The translations under genes were made by a program, and so were the position numbers. A stretch of DNA of 7,199 nucleotides from an uncultured Oscillospiraceae bacterium (GTDB lineage: Bacteria; Bacillota; Clostridia; Oscillospirales; Oscillospiraceae): assembly GCA_910585815.1 (NCBI GenBank), contig CAJUFJ010000090.1:1-7199 (forward strand), read 5' to 3'. The notes beneath the pieces were generated by a model. That model searched no databases, was not told the origin of the DNA, and saw only the letters and a list, made by a program, of their open reading frames with translations. Positions 4,845 through 7,199 of the stretch are shown piece after piece (position 1 is the stretch's first letter; every line of letters begins with the position of its first letter).

Positions 4845-5933
4845 TTATACATTAAACCGGAACAGAATAATATCCCCGTCCTGAACCACGTACTCCTTGC
4901 CCTCGGAGCGGATCAGGCCCTTCTCCCGGGCGGCGGACATGGTCCCGCAGGCCATCAGGTCGTCGTAGGAGATGACCTCGGCCCGGATGAAGCCCCGCTC
5001 GAAGTCAGAGTGAATCTTACCCGCCGCTTGGGGGGCCTTGGTGCCCCGGGTGATGGTCCAGGCCCGGCACTCGTCCTCACCGGAGGTGAGGTAGGAAATG
5101 AGGCCGAGAAGGGTGTAGCTGGCCTTCACCAGCCGGTCCAGGCCGGACTCGGCCACCCCCAGGTCGTCCAGGAACATCTGCTTTTCCTCCCCGTCCAGCT
5201 GGGCGATCTCCGCCTCCAGCTTGGCGCACACGGGGATGACCTGGGCCCCCTGCTCTTTGGCCCGGGCCTCCACCTGGCCGTAGTAGGGGACAGCAGTGGG
5301 GTCGGAGAATCTCGCCTCGTCCAGGTTGGCGGCGTAGATCACCGGTTTGAGGGAGAGCAGCTCGCAGTCGGGGTACTCCGCGGCGATATCCACCTCGGTG
5401 TAGCTCCGGGCGGACTTGCCGTCGTTGAGCCAGTCACGCAGGCCCTCGAAGTCGGCGGCCTCCTGGAGGAACTTCTTGTCCCCCTTGGCCGCCTTTTTGG
5501 CCTTGTCAATGCGCCGCTCCACCATCTCCAGGTCGGCCATGACCAGCTCCAGGTCGATGGTGTCCATGTCACGGACGGGGTCGGTGGAGCCCTCCACATG
5601 GATGATGTTGTTGTCGTCGAAGCAGCGGACCACGTGGACGATGGCGTCGGTCATGCGGATGTTGCCCAGGAACTTGTTGCCTAGGCCCTCGCCCCGGCTG
5701 GCTCCCTTCACCAGGCCGGCGATGTCCACAAACTCAATCACCGCCGGGGTGGTCTTTTTGGGGTGGTACATCTCGCTCAGCCGGTCCAGACGGACGTCGG
5801 GCACGGCCACCATGCCCACGTTGGGGTCGATGGTGCAGAACGGGTAGTTGGCGCTCTCCGCGCCGGCGTTGGTGATGGCGTTAAACAGGGTGCTTTTGCC
5901 CACGTTGGGCAGACCCACGATGCCTAATTTCAT
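4845..5933 (-). CDS. ychF: Redox-regulated ATPase YchF (Obg-like ATPase)
   Basis: A 362-residue cytoplasmic P-loop NTPase of the Obg/YchF family, almost the same length as E. coli YchF (363). It binds ribosomes and prefers ATP over GTP. Motifs are the Walker A GLPNVGKST (7-15), the switch-region DIAGLVKGAS (70-79), and NLDE (203-206) replacing the NKxD guanine motif, the feature that gives ATP preference in this family. A helical insertion (about 125-175, rich in Lys, Glu and Asp) is the coiled-coil arm. The C-terminal TGS domain (about 278-360) contains AWTITRGTKAPQAAGKIH and ends VVQDGDIILFRFNV, as is typical. The start is fixed by AGGAGGAG 5-7 bases upstream and a near-consensus promoter at 5968-5996. 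All expected domains are present. Codon use is GC-rich, consistent with a resident core gene. Confidence 0.97.
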   Translation of the reverse strand: MKLGIVGLPNVGKSTLFNAITNAGAESANYPFCTIDPNVGMVAVPDVRLDRLSEMYHPKKTTPAVIEFVDIAGLVKGASRGEGLGNKFLGNIRMTDAIVHVVRCFDDNNIIHVEGSTDPVRDMDTIDLELVMADLEMVERRIDKAKKAAKGDKKFLQEAADFEGLRDWLNDGKSARSYTEVDIAAEYPDCELLSLKPVIYAANLDEARFSDPTAVPYYGQVEARAKEQGAQVIPVCAKLEAEIAQLDGEEKQMFLDDLGVAESGLDRLVKASYTLLGLISYLTSGEDECRAWTITRGTKAPQAAGKIHSDFERGFIRAEVISYDDLMACGTMSAAREKGLIRSEGKEYVVQDGDIILFRFNV

Positions 5934-5967
5934 AGTTCTCCTCCTGATCTATCGTGCAGTGTGTCCC

Positions 5968-5996
5968 ATTGTAGCATAGAGCCTGCCATTTCTCAA
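5968..5996 (-). promoter_or_regulatory. Sigma-70-type promoter of ychF
   Basis: On the minus strand, TTGAGA (5991-5996) and TACAAT (5968-5973) are separated by exactly 17 bases; each matches consensus at five of six positions. The predicted transcript starts about 25-30 bases before the ychF ATG and carries the AGGAGGAG ribosome site. There is no sign of a riboswitch or operator between promoter and gene, consistent with constitutive expression. Confidence 0.75.
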
Positions 5997-6315
5997 TAGG
6001 GACTATGTCCATATCATGGATTTTTTGCCCCGTGCCTTTTGCGTTTGCCGTCAAATGGAGCGGGTGCGCCGAAGTGCTGCGGCTTTATAGGAGCATAAAG
6101 CATAATACATGTAGGACAGTAGAGAAAGAAAAAGTAGAAGGATGAGGCACCATCGGTTAAAGTTGAGTAGTCATACGTAACACAACCGTGAGGAGACCAC
6201 ATCCTTCATGAACATAAAGATAACGTCCCCCATAGGCCGTATCATTCTGTATCCCCGGTGGATTGCAGGTGAAAAGTGTTTCTTTGCGGCTTGTGGGTGA
6301 CAAAAACCATATTAC
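5997..6315. other. Intergenic stretch with no supportable gene
   Basis: About 320 bases between the ychF promoter and the terminator of the XRE gene. A 62-codon minus-strand open frame (6014-6202) has no ribosome site I can see, unusual composition and no recognisable motif, so I do not call it. Short imperfect hairpins occur (for example CTTTAT/ATAAAG at 6083-6100) but none is convincing. If an integrative element starts on the right, its left attachment site should lie in or near this stretch; I cannot identify it without the other end. Confidence 0.5.
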
Positions 6316-6351
6316 AAAGCCCTTACCGATGGCAACGTCGGCAAGGGCTTT
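6316..6351. terminator. Terminator hairpin downstream of the XRE regulator
   Basis: AAAGCCCTT (6316-6324) pairs with AAGGGCTTT (6343-6351); after one A/C mismatch CCGA (6326-6329) pairs with TCGG (6338-6341), with an 8-base loop. It lies 9 bases beyond the XRE gene's stop. On the plus strand it ends in five T residues; on the minus strand only in TTTGT, so it may act better in the plus direction. It separates ychF from the XRE gene. Confidence 0.65.
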
Positions 6352-6359
6352 TTGCTATC

Positions 6360-6872
6360 CTATTCGTCTGTCTCTGCCGCCTTTTGTTTTGCCCGGAGTG
6401 CGTCAAGTCTATCCCTCGTGCGCTGGGCTTCCACCGCAGGATATGTGTAGCGCCAGTGGTCGTACTCCTCTCTGGTGATCTTTCCGGACTCCAGCTTCTT
6501 GGCCTCATTTGCCCACCTGGAAAGCATTTCAAGCATGGAGAGGTAAGTCCTACCCCTGGACTTGTCCAGCCGCAGACAGATTTCGCCGTTAATCTCTCCG
6601 ATGGTCAACCCCCGAATGTCCTCCAGGGCAAAAAGGGTGTGCATAAGGCCAATGTCGCTGTCTATGTCGGGAACAGTCAAGGCGTCGGTGGAGACTTCAA
6701 AGAAGCCCGCCAGCGTCTTGGTCAGGTCAGCCTTGGGGGTGCGGCTCCCGGTTTCATACTGTGCCATACGCACATCGGCGGAGCGTTCCGGGAATCCCAC
6801 CACCTGACCGAGATACCTCTGCGTGACACCTTTCTTATTGCGGAAAAAGCGAATACGTTCACCAATTGCCAT
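6360..6872 (-). CDS. XRE-family helix-turn-helix transcriptional regulator of an integrative element
   Basis: A 170-residue cytoplasmic DNA-binding protein. The N-terminal part (about 3-60) is an XRE/Cro-type domain: IGERIRFFRNKKGVTQRYLG, then RMAQYETGSRTPK and DLTKTLAGFFEVSTDAL, the usual run of helices ending in a dimer contact. The rest (about 70-170) is a conserved partner region, IGLMHTLFALEDIRGLTIGE and ICLRLDKSRGRTYLSMLEML, then EEYDHWRYTYP and a charged tail. To my recollection this two-part architecture is common in repressors of Clostridia ICEs. The ATG at 6872 was chosen over a TTG five codons upstream because it begins MAIGERI like its relatives; the ribosome site is weak (GGGG 11 bases upstream). 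It has its own strong promoter and is divergent from the excisionase-like gene, so it most likely represses that gene and itself. Confidence 0.85.
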   Translation of the reverse strand: MAIGERIRFFRNKKGVTQRYLGQVVGFPERSADVRMAQYETGSRTPKADLTKTLAGFFEVSTDALTVPDIDSDIGLMHTLFALEDIRGLTIGEINGEICLRLDKSRGRTYLSMLEMLSRWANEAKKLESGKITREEYDHWRYTYPAVEAQRTRDRLDALRAKQKAAETDE

Positions 6873-6910
6873 AACTGCCAACCCCAATCTATGTAATGGG
6901 GGACACTTGG

Positions 6911-6939
6911 AGTATAACAGATATGTTTAGAAACGTCAA
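6911..6939 (-). promoter_or_regulatory. Promoter of the XRE regulator gene
   Basis: On the minus strand, TTGACG (6934-6939) and TATACT (6911-6916) are 17 bases apart, each five of six to consensus. A short dyad AACA/TGTT (6916-6927) overlaps the spacer and the edge of the -10, a plausible autoregulatory site. The transcript has a leader of roughly 30 bases before the ATG. Confidence 0.75.
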
Positions 6940-6973
6940 GAAAAAATCCTAAATAATTTTATTTAATTTTTTC
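6940..6973. promoter_or_regulatory. AT-rich dyad between divergent promoters (candidate operator)
   Basis: Outer arms GAAAAAAT (6940-6947) and ATTTTTTC (6966-6973) are perfect inverted copies. Inside lies a palindrome, AAATAATTTTATTT (6951-6964), whose centre is offset by one base from that of the outer arms. The block fills the gap between the two divergent -35 boxes, where the XRE protein or an activator could act on both promoters. AT-rich sequence gives dyads easily, so chance is not excluded. Confidence 0.4.
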
Positions 6974-6984
6974 TTTGAAAACTC

Positions 6985-7013
6985 TTGATATAACGGAATA
7001 TAGTTAGTGTAAT
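6985..7013 (+). promoter_or_regulatory. Promoter of the excisionase-like gene
   Basis: TTGATA (6985-6990) and TGTAAT (7008-7013) are separated by exactly 17 bases; each matches consensus at five of six positions. It drives the plus-strand gene starting at 7064 and faces away from the XRE promoter, 45 bases apart. Confidence 0.7.
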
Positions 7014-7019
7014 GAGGCG

Positions 7020-7039
7020 AACGCTAAATAAATAGCGTT
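7020..7039. promoter_or_regulatory. Inverted repeat in the leader of the excisionase-like gene
   Basis: AACGCTA (7020-7026) and TAGCGTT (7033-7039) are perfect inverted copies, 6 bases apart. They lie just after the predicted transcription start and 12 bases before the AGGAGG site. This is a good position for a repressor operator, probably for the divergent XRE protein, or for a leader hairpin. Confidence 0.5.
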
Positions 7040-7063
7040 AATTCGGTGAAAGGAGGAACCAGC

Positions 7064-7199
7064 ATGGAAAACAAGTTTATCCGGGTAGACGAGGTAGCGG
7101 ACGAGCTGGGCGTGTCGAGGCCCTACGCCTACAAGCTCATTCGGCAGCTCAACGAGGAACTGAAAGGAAAGGGCTTCATCACCATTGCGGGGCGGGTCA
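7064..7199 (+). CDS. Excisionase-like helix-turn-helix protein (N-terminal part, runs off the window)
   Basis: The first 45 residues are visible, beginning MENKFIRVDEVADELGVSRP and continuing YAYKLIRQLNEELKGKGFIT. This is a winged-helix DNA-binding start of the MerR/excisionase type: a helix ending at the DEVADELGVS turn, then a recognition helix with SRPYAYKLIRQLN. Such small proteins in Clostridia ICEs lie close to a tyrosine integrase and help excision or act as regulators. The start is firm: AGGAGG at 7051-7056, 7 bases upstream, with a strong promoter before it. The gene is cut by the window edge, so its length is unknown. An integrase is expected further right but is not in view. Confidence 0.75.
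   Translation, partial: MENKFIRVDEVADELGVSRPYAYKLIRQLNEELKGKGFITIAGRV

Noticed and set aside
2882..5684. Long plus-strand open frames opposite mntP, the chr pair and ychF
   Set aside because: They are shadow frames of GC-rich genes, low in complexity and without ribosome sites or recognisable domains.
6008..6027. TCCAT/ATGGA hairpin followed by six T residues
   Set aside because: A 5-bp stem with low GC content is too weak for a terminator, and no plus-strand gene precedes it.
6014..6202. 62-codon minus-strand open frame upstream of ychF
   Set aside because: No ribosome site, no motif, and a biased aromatic and cysteine-rich composition; it is likely chance.
1..7199. CRISPR arrays, tRNA and rRNA genes
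   Set aside because: I looked on both strands and saw no evenly spaced repeats, cloverleaf folds with CCA-type ends or rRNA-like sequence.

Overview
The window looks like chromosome of a high-GC member of the Clostridia, most likely an Oscillospirales gut anaerobe of the Flavonifractor/Lawsonibacter/Intestinimonas kind. This is inferred from strong AGGAGG-type ribosome sites, GC-rich codon use in the housekeeping genes, the gene families present, and Clostridia-type conjugative-element genes at both ends. No species can be named from the sequence alone.

Layout. (1) Positions 1-1600 are a scar of mobile DNA. From left to right it holds an apparent IS3-type end (60-84), a bidirectional hairpin terminator, a run of hairpins resembling a conjugative origin of transfer (376-475), a broken RepA_N-type replication initiator gene (minus strand), a small unknown gene translated just ahead of it, and a 5'-truncated, frameshifted IS3-family transposase with its right terminal repeat (1285-1599). 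(2) Positions 1629-5933 are an ordinary chromosomal block, all on the minus strand: a DAACS-type Na+/amino-acid symporter with its own promoter, the manganese efflux pump MntP, a translationally coupled pair of short chromate-transporter (CHR) proteins, and the conserved ATPase YchF with a near-consensus promoter. A 64-bp triple-hairpin repeat lies between ychF and the chr pair. (3) Positions 5997-6315 contain no gene I can support. (4) Positions 6316-7199 look like the control end of a second integrative element: an XRE-type repressor (minus strand), a divergent pair of strong promoters around an AT-rich dyad, and the start of an excisionase-like helix-turn-helix protein (plus strand) that runs off the window.

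How the genes work together. The middle block is membrane transport plus a translation-associated ATPase. Nothing ties MntP, CHR and the symporter into one pathway beyond shared strand and close spacing. At the right edge the repressor and excisionase-like gene form a divergent pair typical of lysogeny-like or ICE switches, so the repressor probably controls the rightward genes. I see no evidence of a new biological system. The most interesting points are the two element scars bracketing a short core block, the oriT-like hairpin cluster stranded next to a broken rep gene, the non-canonical binding-site residues of the symporter, and the symmetric control region at the right end.
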